A DNA stretch of 64,000 bases from Lacticaseibacillus mingshuiensis (GCF_016861785.1 NZ_BOLS01000003.1:62001-126000), one strand, 5' to 3'. Positions 52,881-61,295 are shown, numbered from the stretch's first letter. Numbers and translations are program-made. The notes: generated from the letters alone by a model not told the origin.

Positions 52881-52921
52881 AGGGTGTGGAGGGGCGCGTT
52901 TAGGGGTGAGCAGTTCTCACC
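52881..52921 (-). repeat. Partial hairpin repeat
   Basis: AGGGTGTGGAGGGGCGCGTTTAGGGGTGAG-type sequence matches one end of the family (arm plus AACGCG and CACCC tail), with no matching second half. It ends the short reverse array. Confidence 0.5.
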
Positions 52922-52950
52922 GCAGAAATTTCACACGCGTCATCCGACAC

Positions 52951-53009
52951 AAAAACGGTCCAGCGCAACTCGTTCACATTCCGTGCGAGTTGCGCCGAAC
53001 CGTTTTTTT
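52951..53009. terminator. Bidirectional terminator before the deformylase
   Basis: AAAAACGGT/ACCGTTTTTTT and CGCAACTCG/CGAGTTGCG form a long nested stem between convergent genes. Confidence 0.9.
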
Positions 53010-53011
53010 CG

Positions 53012-53422
53012 TCAAATCAACTTGCCAGCGAGATGATCGCATTCATGCTGGATCACTTGCGCGACAAATCCGGAGAACGCCTGCGTACGGGCGACGCCAC
53101 CACGATCTTTGAACGTGACCGTGATCGCCTGATACCGGGTCGCGGGTCGCTCGCCGAGCAAGGATAGGCAGCCTTCTTTTGTCTCGTAACGCCCGCTTTG
53201 TTTGATGATCTGCGGAGCGACCATCACCACTGGCAAGACGCCAATAAACAGCACGATCATCGCTTTATTGACGCCGATCATATTCGCGGCCATGCCGACG
53301 CAATGGTCTTGATGCGCAAGCAATGTGTCCACCAAATTTTGTGCCAATTGGTCATCCGGCAGCCCAGTCGCCGGAGCCGGTTGACTCAAAAAAGTTGGAT
53401 CTTTCATGATCTGTTGCTTCAT
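53012..53422 (-). CDS. Divergent peptide deformylase
   Basis: A 136-residue deformylase-like protein, shorter than the usual 180. Motif 2 (EGCLS) and motif 3 (HECDH) are intact. Motif 1 reads GMAANMIG, in which the conserved Gln of GxGLAAxQ is Met. The zinc ligands are all present. Loss of the Gln makes ordinary deformylase activity doubtful; it may be a secondary or altered-substrate enzyme. The ATG at 53422 follows AGGAGG; 35 upstream codons were discarded. Confidence 0.82.
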   Translation of the reverse strand: MKQQIMKDPTFLSQPAPATGLPDDQLAQNLVDTLLAHQDHCVGMAANMIGVNKAMIVLFIGVLPVVMVAPQIIKQSGRYETKEGCLSLLGERPATRYQAITVTFKDRGGVARTQAFSGFVAQVIQHECDHLAGKLI

Positions 53423-53433
53423 CAGCTTGCCTC

Positions 53434-54063
53434 CTAGAACAATGCGCCGACGATTGCCTGGCCAGCGTGGAAAATCAAAACGACCCCATAGCCCATGACG
53501 ATGAACCCCGAAATAATATTGACCCACATCAGTAGCCGCCGCGGCAATCGATTTTTCAATAGGCCGATCAAGGTCGTGATGGCGACGAACCAGATCGCCG
53601 TCGATGTGATAATGCCGAGCAGAAACGGAATCGCCTGTGCGGCAGTCAGCGTGCTGCGCAAGGCGCCGAGGGTCACGCTAGTATCGACCAACGCCTGGGG
53701 ATTGGCAAACGCGACGATCCAGGCTTCGCCAAACGCCTCTCGCAAGGTCAACACCTGGCTGTCGTTACCAAATTGGGCGCTGTGCGCGCTCCGCAAGATG
53801 CCCCAGCCCATCCAGACCACGACCGCCCCGCCGATCAGCATGATCGTCACCTTGAGCACCGCGTTACTGGCGATGATCGACCCGAGGCCCAAGAACGCCA
53901 CAGCAGTCAGTGCCGTATCGGCGACCCAAACGAAAAACGCGATCAGAAACGCGCGGCGCAATCGCTGACTCATTGCCTGATTGAACATGAATATATTTTG
54001 CATCCCGATCGAGCTGACCAATGCAAAGCTGACGAGCATTCCCCGTAAATAGACCCCTGCCAT
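53434..54063 (-). CDS. LysE/ArgO-family amino acid exporter
   Basis: A 209-residue membrane protein with about six helices, SSIGMQNIFMFNQ at the start and FANPQALVDTSVTLG in the middle, as in LysE/ArgO exporters. It likely exports a basic amino acid. GGGGAGG precedes the ATG. A hairpin with a T run lies in its leader, so expression is probably attenuated. Confidence 0.88.
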   Translation of the reverse strand: MAGVYLRGMLVSFALVSSIGMQNIFMFNQAMSQRLRRAFLIAFFVWVADTALTAVAFLGLGSIIASNAVLKVTIMLIGGAVVVWMGWGILRSAHSAQFGNDSQVLTLREAFGEAWIVAFANPQALVDTSVTLGALRSTLTAAQAIPFLLGIITSTAIWFVAITTLIGLLKNRLPRRLLMWVNIISGFIVMGYGVVLIFHAGQAIVGALF

Positions 54064-54080
54064 GTTGCCTCCCCAAATTC

Positions 54081-54141
54081 AAAAAAATAGCATCCGCCAT
54101 GCGCTTATGGGAGACCCCCGTATCTGCGCGCATGCGAATGC
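54081..54141 (-). terminator. Attenuator-like hairpin in the exporter leader
   Basis: On the minus strand GCATTCGCATGCGC pairs with GCGCATGGCGGATGC (one bulge) and is followed by seven T residues, 18 bases before the exporter start. It lies between the promoter (54196-54224) and the gene, so it can stop its own transcript. The leader of about 110 bases could hold a sensor, but I recognised no riboswitch class. Confidence 0.65.
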
Positions 54142-54195
54142 CTGACCCACCGACCCGATGATCGATGGGAAAATAGCCATTTAGTCAATAGTCTT

Positions 54196-54224
54196 ATACT
54201 ACTGGTCAACCACGGTGGCGTCAA
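54196..54224 (-). promoter_or_regulatory. Promoter of the LysE-family gene
   Basis: TTGACG (54219-54224) and TAGTAT (54196-54201) are 17 bases apart on the minus strand, about 130 bases before the start codon. Confidence 0.55.
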
Positions 54225-54291
54225 GAACGCCGGCGCGGATCACCCTACTGGCAGGCCAGCGCACGCAGCGCATTGCCCCCGGGCCACTTTT

Positions 54292-54711
54292 TCACGCCAG
54301 CGCACAGCGCATATTCACCTCATGGACGGTCGGCGTGTCGACCACATCCGTCTGGGTGAACCCATGATGTCGATACAGCACCTCGGCGCGCTGATTACCA
54401 CGCGTATACGTCACGGTCATCACTTTTGCCCCGGGCAGTGTGCGCCCGTATGCCTTCAGCGCTTCGAGCACCTCGCCGCCCAAGCCTTGGCCCTGCTGAT
54501 CGTGCCGGATCACCAGCTCCCAGAGAAACAGCGTCTCCTGCCAAGGCGCCAGCAGCGCAAACCCGACCAACTCGCCATCTCGCTGCACATTGAGCCCAAC
54601 CACGCCTGGCTGCATCAGGCGTTCATTGAATTTTTCCGCGGTGCAGACCCACCGCAGCTCCGTTTTGGTCAGCGGCAGGTCAAAATGTGTGGTCGGTGTC
54701 AGGTCAAGCAC
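54292..54711 (-). CDS. GNAT-family N-acetyltransferase
   Basis: A 139-residue acetyltransferase with the acetyl-CoA motif VIRHDQQGQGLGGEVL and AEVLYRHHGF. GTG at 54711 is preferred, since GGAGGG lies 7 bases upstream; an ATG at 54726 overlaps that site. Substrate unknown. It is divergent from gatD. Confidence 0.78.
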   Translation of the reverse strand: MLDLTPTTHFDLPLTKTELRWVCTAEKFNERLMQPGVVGLNVQRDGELVGFALLAPWQETLFLWELVIRHDQQGQGLGGEVLEALKAYGRTLPGAKVMTVTYTRGNQRAEVLYRHHGFTQTDVVDTPTVHEVNMRCALA

Positions 54712-54865
54712 GGCGCATCCCTCCATATTCTTGTCTGGCTTCAGTATAAAACACGCTGCCGGGAAAAACACGCGGGTTGTATTTTCATTAAAGCGAAGGC
54801 GCCGGCGTCGACCCATTCGCCTTCCTGTGGTATCATTGCGTCAAACCTAAAAGGGAGCGACGCAG

Positions 54866-55537
54866 ATGGCAACGATTCGAATCGCCTATCTATATGAAGA
54901 CCTGATGAACACCTATGGCGACAGCGGTGACGTGAAGATCTTGCGCTACTGGCTGAATCAGGCCGGCTATGACGTGCAAGTCGACGATGTCTCACTGGAT
55001 CACGAGTTCAACGCCAGCGACTACGACTTTGTCTTTTTCGGCGGCGGCCAGGATTATGAACAGACCGTCGTTGCCAAAGACCTGTTTCGGCATAAAAATG
55101 AGCTGGCGAAATTCATCGATGCCGGCAAACCGATGCTGGCGATCTGTGGGGGCTATCAGCTGCTGGGCGACTATTATGAAACGTCTGATGGCACCGTTAT
55201 CAAGGGCCTCGGCATCCTGCCACTGCACACGATCTTCAAGGCGGACAGCCGCATGATCGGCGACACCGAATTTCAAACGGAATTCGGCCTAGTCCGCGCA
55301 TTTGAAAATCACAGCGGCCGCACCTATTTTGACGACAAGGAAAAATTGCAGCCCCTGGGCAAAATGGTCGAGGGTTATGGCAACAACCCCGAAGACGGCG
55401 TTGAAGGCATGCGCTACAAAAATACGATCGGTAGCTACGCCCATGGGCCAATTTTGCGAAACGAAAACATCGCCAAAGCAATCACCGAAATGATCATCAA
55501 AAGCCACGACGAACGGGTCGGCCAAGCAACGGCCTAG
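54866..55537 (+). CDS. gatD: Lipid II isoglutaminyl synthase, glutaminase subunit GatD
   Basis: A 223-residue class I glutamine amidotransferase. The catalytic Cys is in AICGGYQLLG and the His in SYAHGPIL, as in GatD. With MurT it amidates D-Glu of the lipid II stem peptide. MurT is normally encoded directly upstream, but here a GNAT gene on the other strand is next, so no partner is visible. The terminator downstream makes it a single-gene unit. Cobyric-acid-synthase-like sequence is the family's origin. Confidence 0.87.
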   Translation: MATIRIAYLYEDLMNTYGDSGDVKILRYWLNQAGYDVQVDDVSLDHEFNASDYDFVFFGGGQDYEQTVVAKDLFRHKNELAKFIDAGKPMLAICGGYQLLGDYYETSDGTVIKGLGILPLHTIFKADSRMIGDTEFQTEFGLVRAFENHSGRTYFDDKEKLQPLGKMVEGYGNNPEDGVEGMRYKNTIGSYAHGPILRNENIAKAITEMIIKSHDERVGQATA

Positions 55538-55553
55538 CCCATCTCGCGCGCAC

Positions 55554-55604
55554 AAAAAATCCTGTCTGCACGCTGGTATTGACCAGCTGCAGACAGGATT
55601 TTTT
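55554..55604. terminator. Bidirectional terminator
   Basis: AAAAAATCCTGTCTGCA and TGCAGACAGGATTTTTT form a perfect 17-bp stem between gatD and the convergent oxidase-like gene. Confidence 0.9.
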
Positions 55605-55611
55605 GATTCGG

Positions 55612-56016
55612 TTAATCTTCGACGATGACCGTCCCAGCATTCGGGCCAGCATCGAGCTTGATGATGCGATGCACATCGATCACAACGGCCGCGATCGCTG
55701 CTGGCAGATGACGGGCCTGCGCAAACGCCTGAGCGTCGTCGAAGATCTTGCCATCCTTATGAATCTCGACCGTGCCTTCGAAACGGAAACCCTTCAGCGC
55801 CGGCCGATCGACTGTCGCAACGGCGACTTTGCCTGAGGCCTGCAGATTGTGCCAAGCATGACGACCAGTCTCCTCGTTATAGATCAATTGATGATCGGAG
55901 AATACACGCAATGTGCCTTTAGGGCCGACTTGCGGGTTGCCATCTTCATCGGCAGTCGCCAAAAAGTTGAGCTGGGCGCCGATCATGTCTTTCATCTCTT
56001 GTGTCAATGTTGCCAT
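55612..56016 (-). CDS. Pyridoxamine 5'-phosphate oxidase-family flavoprotein
   Basis: A 134-residue split-barrel protein with FLATADEDGNPQVGPKG and AWHNLQASGKVAVATVD, matching the flavin-binding family. Members are FMN- or F420-dependent reductases; the substrate is unknown. A small cluster of flavin proteins follows (flavodoxin, lactate oxidase). Confidence 0.82.
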   Translation of the reverse strand: MATLTQEMKDMIGAQLNFLATADEDGNPQVGPKGTLRVFSDHQLIYNEETGRHAWHNLQASGKVAVATVDRPALKGFRFEGTVEIHKDGKIFDDAQAFAQARHLPAAIAAVVIDVHRIIKLDAGPNAGTVIVED

Positions 56017-56063
56017 GTCACTCAGATCCCTTCATCAAAATCAGATGTGTCTTGACAGTTTTT

Positions 56064-56249
56064 TCAGGAATGCGATGGCCACCAGAGTGCGATCAAAATG
56101 GCGATCAGCGCCCCGCCGGATAACCCGGCAAAACCGACAGCAAACGGATTCGGCAGCGGCTCAGCCAACAGCCAGGCGATCAGCGCCACCAATCCTGCCA
56201 GCAGAGCCACTAACCCCACCGTGAGCCATCGCCGTTTTGCCCCACTCAT
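56064..56249 (-). CDS. Small two-helix membrane protein
   Basis: A 61-residue protein with two hydrophobic segments (residues about 9-28 and 37-56) separated by EPLPNPFAVG. It overlaps the upstream 78-residue gene as ATGA, which supports a real, coupled gene. Family not recognised. Confidence 0.55.
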   Translation of the reverse strand: MSGAKRRWLTVGLVALLAGLVALIAWLLAEPLPNPFAVGFAGLSGGALIAILIALWWPSHS

Positions 56250-56482
56250 AGATGGGCCAAAATCGTGTATTTACTTGCCGGCACGTCGCCGTAATCATTT
56301 GCATTCAACATGCCTGCCGCCTCATAGAAGACGGCGAACTCGCCGCTATCATCTTTGCCAACGACCAGGCCTTGGTCGGTCGGGTGATCGACCTTGAAGA
56401 CCTCGGCACTGCGGCGGGCGGCTTGAAAATCATGGTCACGGGCAACCGCGTCACCCGGATTGAAAAATACGATCTCATCCAT
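56246..56482 (-). CDS. Small acidic protein of unknown function
   Basis: A 78-residue soluble protein with VFFNPGDAVARDHDF and FYEAAGMLNANDYGDVP. AGGCAGGGACAAGAC precedes the ATG. It is 39 bases after the flavodoxin gene on the same strand, probably one operon: flavodoxin, this gene, the small membrane protein. Not recognised. Confidence 0.6.
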   Translation of the reverse strand: MDEIVFFNPGDAVARDHDFQAARRSAEVFKVDHPTDQGLVVGKDDSGEFAVFYEAAGMLNANDYGDVPASKYTILAHL

Positions 56483-56521
56483 GTCTTGTCCCTGCCTTTC
56501 AAATTGACTTGCGCAACTGGG

Positions 56522-56983
56522 CTACGCTGTGACCTCTTTGATCTTGGCCACAACATCTTTGGTGAGTGTTGCAAACAACGGCACGTCTTCTTCGTCTACG
56601 CCTTGCTCGATCTTGATCGTCTTTGCCCCGCGAATCGCCCCGCTACCGCGCAACGCGCCGGAAAACAGATCCGGTGCGGTGTTGTAATCCTTGCCGTAAA
56701 ACAGGTCGCCAGTGCCGGCAATACCGAACACCAAAGGCTTTTGACTGTAATCCGTTTGGGCCAGATCCGCGAAGAAATCCTCGGACTCCTCGGGAATCGT
56801 GCCGCCGGACCAGGTATACGTCGAGATGATGATGCCGTCGTACGCTTTCAATTTTTCCGCGGCGGTCTGTTGCATGGTGCCAACGTCGACTTCAGCGCCT
56901 GCGTGTTTGAAAAATTGTTCGAGTAGCCGGGCCATCCCCTTGGCGTTCCCTGTGATCGATGCGTATAGAATCAAGACTTTCAT
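56522..56983 (-). CDS. Flavodoxin
   Basis: A 153-residue FMN protein. The phosphate loop ASITGNAKG is at residues about 8-16, followed by STYTWSGGTIPEE, and AGTGDLFYG near the FMN ring. It carries electrons at low potential; the partner is unknown. The ATG at 56983 follows GGGGTGAG. Confidence 0.9.
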   Translation of the reverse strand: MKVLILYASITGNAKGMARLLEQFFKHAGAEVDVGTMQQTAAEKLKAYDGIIISTYTWSGGTIPEESEDFFADLAQTDYSQKPLVFGIAGTGDLFYGKDYNTAPDLFSGALRGSGAIRGAKTIKIEQGVDEEDVPLFATLTKDVVAKIKEVTA

Positions 56984-57055
56984 TGCGCTCACCCCTTTAC
57001 TTCAAGTATACCTTGTCAGGCATGGGTGTAAAAGCTTTCAGAACTGATGGGTGGA

Positions 57056-57147
57056 AAAATCGGGGGCTGGGACGCAAACGCCGTAGCAGGTCACGCGTAC
57101 GAGCCAAGCTACCCGCCCGACCATACCCGCGGGCTTCCACACCCTTT
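57056..57147 (+). repeat. Partial hairpin repeat (right half)
   Basis: ACGAGCCAAGCTACCCGCCCGACCATACCCGCGGGC-type sequence and the tail TTCCACACCCTT match the right half of the reverse copies; the left half is degraded. It lies directly at the lactate oxidase 3' end. Confidence 0.55.
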
Positions 57148-57149
57148 TA

Positions 57150-58265
57150 CTAATCCGCGTAATTAAAGTGGGTCAGTGGGGCGTGCTTCACGTCTTCGAT
57201 CGTCCTGGTGCCTGCGAGCTGCATGGTGATCGTCAGTTCATGGTCAAGTTGCTCGAAGACGCTTTGGACGCCAAGCGCACCACCGAGGGCCAGGCCGTAG
57301 ATCGCAGGCCGGCCGATCGCGACCAGGTCGGCGCCCGCTGCCAGCGCCTTGAAGACGTGGGAGCCGCGCCGCACACCGGAGTCGAAGATGATCGGCACTT
57401 GATGGTTGACCGCCTTGGCGATCGCTGGCAAAACGTCAAACGAGGCCGGGCCACCGTTTAGCTGACGCCCGCCATGGTTGGAAACGTAAATGCCAGCCGC
57501 ACCGGCGCCGATCGCCCGCAGCGCATCTTCAGGCGACTGCACCCCTTTGACGATCACTGGCAGATCTGTGTAAGCCGCGATACGGCGAACATCATCCTCG
57601 CTGATCTTCTGTGCTGCAGAAGCGTAGATCTCGCCAATACCCTTGCCTTTGCCATCACCTTCGGAAAACTTGGTGAGGTTAGCCATCGGAATCGGGAACT
57701 GGAAGTTGTTGACGATATCCTCTTCACGATAGCCATCAACAGTCGCATCGGATGTCAAAAGAATCGCTTTCGCGCCGGCTTTTTTCGCTTCATCCAGCAA
57801 GCTCTCATTGAACGTCCAATCCTTGCTCATATACAGCTGGAAGAACTGAGGCGCGCCTTCGCCCGCCGCCGCGGTGTCTGCGATCGAGGTCGAGCTGTAA
57901 GTACTCTGCGCCATCAAGCCGCCGACTGCCGCCACGCCGCGCGCAGTGTCTTTTTCGCCTTGGCTGTGGGCGAGGCCCTGGGCTGCGGTTGGGGCCATCA
58001 TCACAGGCGTCTTGAGGGCGATGCCAAAAATACTGGTGGATAGATCAGGCTGCTCGATATTTGACAGGACTTTCGGGACGATCTGCGCGTGACTGAACGC
58101 CTTGGTGTTTTCCGCCAACGTCCATTCATCTTCGGAACCGCCGACAATGTAGCCGAAGCCGCCCGCCGGAATGATCTTCTTCGCCTCTGCCTCAAGACTT
58201 GGCAGGTTCAAGATATCAAGTTTCTTTTCGTTATCGCTTTGTTCATAGCCATTCACAATTGTCAT
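57150..58265 (-). CDS. lctO: L-lactate oxidase (FMN alpha-hydroxyacid oxidase)
   Basis: A 371-residue FMN enzyme that oxidises L-lactate to pyruvate and hydrogen peroxide. The active-site block SNHGGRQLNG with catalytic His is intact, as are IVKGVQSPEDALRA and FDSGVRRGSHVFKALAAGADLVAIGR. AGGAGG precedes the ATG. Its place in a flavin cluster supports aerobic lactate use. Glycolate or other hydroxyacids are alternative substrates. Confidence 0.88.
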   Translation of the reverse strand: MTIVNGYEQSDNEKKLDILNLPSLEAEAKKIIPAGGFGYIVGGSEDEWTLAENTKAFSHAQIVPKVLSNIEQPDLSTSIFGIALKTPVMMAPTAAQGLAHSQGEKDTARGVAAVGGLMAQSTYSSTSIADTAAAGEGAPQFFQLYMSKDWTFNESLLDEAKKAGAKAILLTSDATVDGYREEDIVNNFQFPIPMANLTKFSEGDGKGKGIGEIYASAAQKISEDDVRRIAAYTDLPVIVKGVQSPEDALRAIGAGAAGIYVSNHGGRQLNGGPASFDVLPAIAKAVNHQVPIIFDSGVRRGSHVFKALAAGADLVAIGRPAIYGLALGGALGVQSVFEQLDHELTITMQLAGTRTIEDVKHAPLTHFNYAD

Positions 58266-58356
58266 GATGATTGCCTCCTACAACAATGATTGTCTTAACC
58301 ATATCACTTACTAAAAAGAAGTTAAAGGATTTTCGCTTACTTTTCCGCAGAAAAAC

Positions 58357-58385
58357 AAAAAGCGGCCGCCTATAGGGCAAGCCGC
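58357..58385 (-). terminator. Terminator of the 99-residue gene
   Basis: GCGGC (58362-58366) and GCCGC (58381-58385) form a stem with extra internal pairs. Five T residues follow on the minus strand. Confidence 0.6.
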
Positions 58386-58407
58386 ATCACTGATCGTGTC
58401 AGGGCGA

Positions 58408-58707
58408 TCAACTGACCGTCAACGTTTCGTCAACATGTAAGAGGTAATGAATGGCCGCAGCCAGATCATTCTCCGAGAAAAAGCGAATATCCGCCTGTGC
58501 ATCGAGCCGGTCGATCTCAATGACCGTCTCAAAGCCACCAAAAGGACGGAGCACTTGGTGAAGCCAGGCGTCCCACACCTCGGTGATCAGTCCGCGTTTA
58601 TTTTGCAGATTGCGGTGGATGATCACATTTTTATTTTCCCAGACCCGCACCTGCAGCGGGGTGGTCTGGGCGGCGGCCAAGTCTTTCAGATAGGCAAATC
58701 GGTCCAT
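58408..58707 (-). CDS. Hypothetical protein (99 residues)
   Basis: A soluble alpha/beta-like protein with VRVWENKNVIIHRN and WDAWLHQVLRPFGGFE. AAAGGA lies 11 bases before the ATG at 58707, a rather long spacing. It has its own terminator. Family not recognised. Confidence 0.6.
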   Translation of the reverse strand: MDRFAYLKDLAAAQTTPLQVRVWENKNVIIHRNLQNKRGLITEVWDAWLHQVLRPFGGFETVIEIDRLDAQADIRFFSENDLAAAIHYLLHVDETLTVS

Positions 58708-58857
58708 GCAGATCACAGTCCTTTCGTCATGACCCACGTCTCTCATACCTTTATTATACAAACGCACGTTCGATTTTGCAAGTCATGAGACTTTAAGTGC
58801 GCGCTTGCGCCAAAATTCGGTATACTAAGAGAGTAGCTTATCGAGGAGGGATAGATC

Positions 58858-59064
58858 TTGACTGAAAAAGACCAACTAAGCGAGTTCGCGCGTGAGATCA
58901 TCGACTTTCAACGCAAAAACGACCTGACGGATGCGGAAATGGCGCTGAACAGCCATGTCTCAGTGGAGCACATTCACAACATCAAGGCCATGCGAGAAGC
59001 GCCGGACCCGACCATTGTGGCCAGCCTTCGCGATTACATGGAACACAAACCAAACGGCAAGTAA
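58858..59064 (+). CDS. Small helical protein, LBP_cg2779-like family
   Basis: A 68-residue protein with FAREIIDFQRKNDLTDAEMA and HVSVEHIHNIK, suggesting a helix-turn-helix-like fold; it matches a small family confined to lactobacilli. It starts with TTG at 58858 after AGGAGGG. Function unknown; DNA binding is only a guess. Confidence 0.72.
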   Translation: MTEKDQLSEFAREIIDFQRKNDLTDAEMALNSHVSVEHIHNIKAMREAPDPTIVASLRDYMEHKPNGK

Positions 59065-59068
59065 AATA

Positions 59069-59104
59069 AACGGCCCGTCTCGACATGAGAGGGGCCGTTT
59101 TGAG
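59069..59104 (+). terminator. Terminator of the small helical protein gene
   Basis: AACGGCCC pairs with GGGCCGTT and is followed by four T residues. Confidence 0.8.
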
Positions 59105-59130
59105 TCTGTGTGCTTATTTGGTTTGAAAGA

Positions 59131-59173
59131 TGGCCAGCTATCTGCTCACCCATCCCACGCACCCGCGCACCCT
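59131..59173 (+). repeat. Right-end remnant of a hairpin repeat
   Basis: GGCCAGCTATCTGCTCACCCATCCC-type sequence and the tail CGCGCACCCTT match the right half of the family. It stands directly before a full copy, as at 24173-24205. Confidence 0.5.
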
Positions 59174-59188
59174 TATTAGTCAGGCTAC

Positions 59189-59289
59189 GCGGGGCAGATC
59201 TGAGGCAGGTAGTCGTCCTGGTCGCCCGATGGCCAAGGACGCCATCAAACGCCCAGGCCGCACTGCCTGCTCAGACCTAACCGCCCCGC
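59189..59289 (+). repeat. Hairpin repeat copy 7
   Basis: A 101-bp copy with arms GCGGGGC/GCCCCGC, then AGATCTGAG/CTCAGACCT, GGCAGGTAG...CCTGG/CCAGG...CTGCC and inner GATGGC/GCCATC. The inner stem differs from all other copies but remains paired. Confidence 0.85.
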
Positions 59290-59298
59290 TTCGCACCC

Positions 59299-59931
59299 TT
59301 ATTCTCCTCGCGGCAGCACGCGCAGGAAGGTGTCGTTTGGAATGCGGATGATCGAGTAGCGTTGGGCAACGTGGCCCACGTGCATCCCGAGGCCGTTGAG
59401 GAATGTCGGCTTGTAGGTCGCCGTGAATGTGGCGATCCAGGCTTTTTCCTCAGTCTTATCCAGCTTCTTGAGCTTTTTCAGCGACCACGGATAGCCCGCC
59501 GCCTGTACATTTAGCGGATCCGTTCCATCGCTGATGGTCGCGTTTCGGCTTGTGATGGCGTATTTTGCGCCTTCGCGCCAATAGGAAAAATACTTGACCG
59601 GGTGATTGCCATTGCCTGACCGCGCCGTCACATAGTAGGAGCGATTCGTGTTGACCTGCAGGACGAGCGGGGCGTAGCTGTAACTACGGCTGACCGTCGC
59701 CTTGTCTGCATAATCGACCTGGCGGAAAAATGAGACCCAGCCCATCCCGACGATAGCGGCCAGCAACACGATCACTTCGAGCGTATCAAGGAGATGGTTG
59801 CGGTGCCGCCATTCTGTTTGGCGTGTGATCACCATTTTAATGTGGCGGTTGCGGATGTTAAAGATCACGAAGATCAAGTAGATCGCCAGTAGCACCCAAG
59901 CGCCAAGGCCGATCAAGTTCCATGCGTTCAT
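59299..59931 (-). CDS. LVIS_2131-like membrane protein
   Basis: A 210-residue protein with two N-terminal membrane segments (residues about 5-25 and 48-66) and an external C-terminal domain rich in Tyr and Asn (SRSYSYAPLVLQVNTNRSYYV). It resembles a lactobacillus family of unknown function. The ATG at 59931 follows AAAGGTGA. It is 6 bases after nox and likely in its operon. Confidence 0.75.
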   Translation of the reverse strand: MNAWNLIGLGAWVLLAIYLIFVIFNIRNRHIKMVITRQTEWRHRNHLLDTLEVIVLLAAIVGMGWVSFFRQVDYADKATVSRSYSYAPLVLQVNTNRSYYVTARSGNGNHPVKYFSYWREGAKYAITSRNATISDGTDPLNVQAAGYPWSLKKLKKLDKTEEKAWIATFTATYKPTFLNGLGMHVGHVAQRYSIIRIPNDTFLRVLPRGE

Positions 59932-59936
59932 TACAG

Positions 59937-61295
59937 TCACCTTTTATTCTGACGATCCGCTTCCGCGACCGCCGCTTGTCCGAGCAAATTGAGGTAGTTC
60001 CATGGCTTATCATAATTCGGATTGAACAACATGTCGACATAGGCCAGGTCATCGATCGTGTTGCGATTTTGAATCATCACCGACAAAAGGTTCGCCGACT
60101 GCGCGATATCATAGGAAGAATAAAGTTGCGCGCCAAGAATCTGGCGGCTTTCTTTGTCCCACACAAGCGCCATCGTCACCGGCGCGGTGGTTGGCATGAA
60201 CTCCGGCCGATAATTATCAGTCAGCGTCACCGTATCCGCCTCAAAGCCGTGATTGCGGGCGCGCTTCAGCGTCATCCCCGTGCACGCCATTGTTTTGTCA
60301 TACAGCCGAAGCGCACTGGTCGCCTGGGTCCCCATGTATTTGACTTTATTGCCAAAAACATTGATCCCCGCCAACTTTCCTTGGCGCACGGCATTTGTGG
60401 CAAGCGGCGCGTAGGCATCACGGCCCGTTGGATTGTAGTGGACGGCCACGGTATCCCCTGCCGCATAAATATCAGGGTCGCTGGTCTGCATATAGTCGTT
60501 CACATGAATCGAGCGGTCCGGATTCATTTTCACCTGGTCGTCCAGCAGTTCAGTCATCGGCTGAAAACCGGTGCAAACGACCGCCAGATCCGCCTGATGC
60601 TCGCCTTTGTCGGTCCGCACATAAACGTGAGTCTCATCGCTGTCAAACTTCAGCGCGACCTCATCGAGGACAACCTCGACTTGATGCGCCTTGAGATCCG
60701 CGGCGATCACGCCGGCCAGCTCGTCATCGACGTAATGGCTAAGCAAGCCGTGGACACCATTGATCAAGATCACCTTGTGGCCAGTATGGCTGTACGCCTC
60801 CGCGAGCTCCACGCCAATGTAGCCCCCGCCGATCACCGCGATCGTCTCCGCATCCTTCGCGCTTTCCTTGATGGCGATCGCATCGTCATAATTTTTGCAC
60901 ATCAATACGCGCGGCAGGCTGACCCCCTGGACCGGCGGCACGACGGGATAACTGCCAGTGCAGAAGATCAACTTGTCGTAGTTTTCCGCAAAAGTCGTCT
61001 GCGTCTGCATGTTTTGCACCTGAAGCGTATGCGTCGCTGCATCGATGCTGAGGACATCATGGCGCATGAACAGACGCACATTCGGGCCAAGCGCCGCCAA
61101 CCCAGGTGCGTCCGCGTAAAACAGCGTCGTTGGATCTTCAACAACGCCTTCAAGATAAAGATAGATGCCGCAGGATAAAAACGAGATATCGCCACGCCGC
61201 TCGAAAACATCGACTGCGGCGTCTGGATGAGTCCGCATAATTTCCTGAACGGCGGCGGTCCCGGCATGTGTACAGCCGATCACTGCGATCTTCAT
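59937..61295 (-). CDS. nox: NADH oxidase (water-forming type)
   Basis: A 452-residue FAD/NADH disulfide-reductase-family enzyme. The redox-active Cys is in SFLSCGIYLYLEG (about residue 42), the NADH site is VIGGGYIGVELAEA, and the FAD site is DIYAAGDTVAV. Single-Cys members of this family reduce oxygen to water; CoA-disulfide reductase is the main alternative. It regenerates NAD+ in air. Confidence 0.9.
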   Translation of the reverse strand: MKIAVIGCTHAGTAAVQEIMRTHPDAAVDVFERRGDISFLSCGIYLYLEGVVEDPTTLFYADAPGLAALGPNVRLFMRHDVLSIDAATHTLQVQNMQTQTTFAENYDKLIFCTGSYPVVPPVQGVSLPRVLMCKNYDDAIAIKESAKDAETIAVIGGGYIGVELAEAYSHTGHKVILINGVHGLLSHYVDDELAGVIAADLKAHQVEVVLDEVALKFDSDETHVYVRTDKGEHQADLAVVCTGFQPMTELLDDQVKMNPDRSIHVNDYMQTSDPDIYAAGDTVAVHYNPTGRDAYAPLATNAVRQGKLAGINVFGNKVKYMGTQATSALRLYDKTMACTGMTLKRARNHGFEADTVTLTDNYRPEFMPTTAPVTMALVWDKESRQILGAQLYSSYDIAQSANLLSVMIQNRNTIDDLAYVDMLFNPNYDKPWNYLNLLGQAAVAEADRQNKR

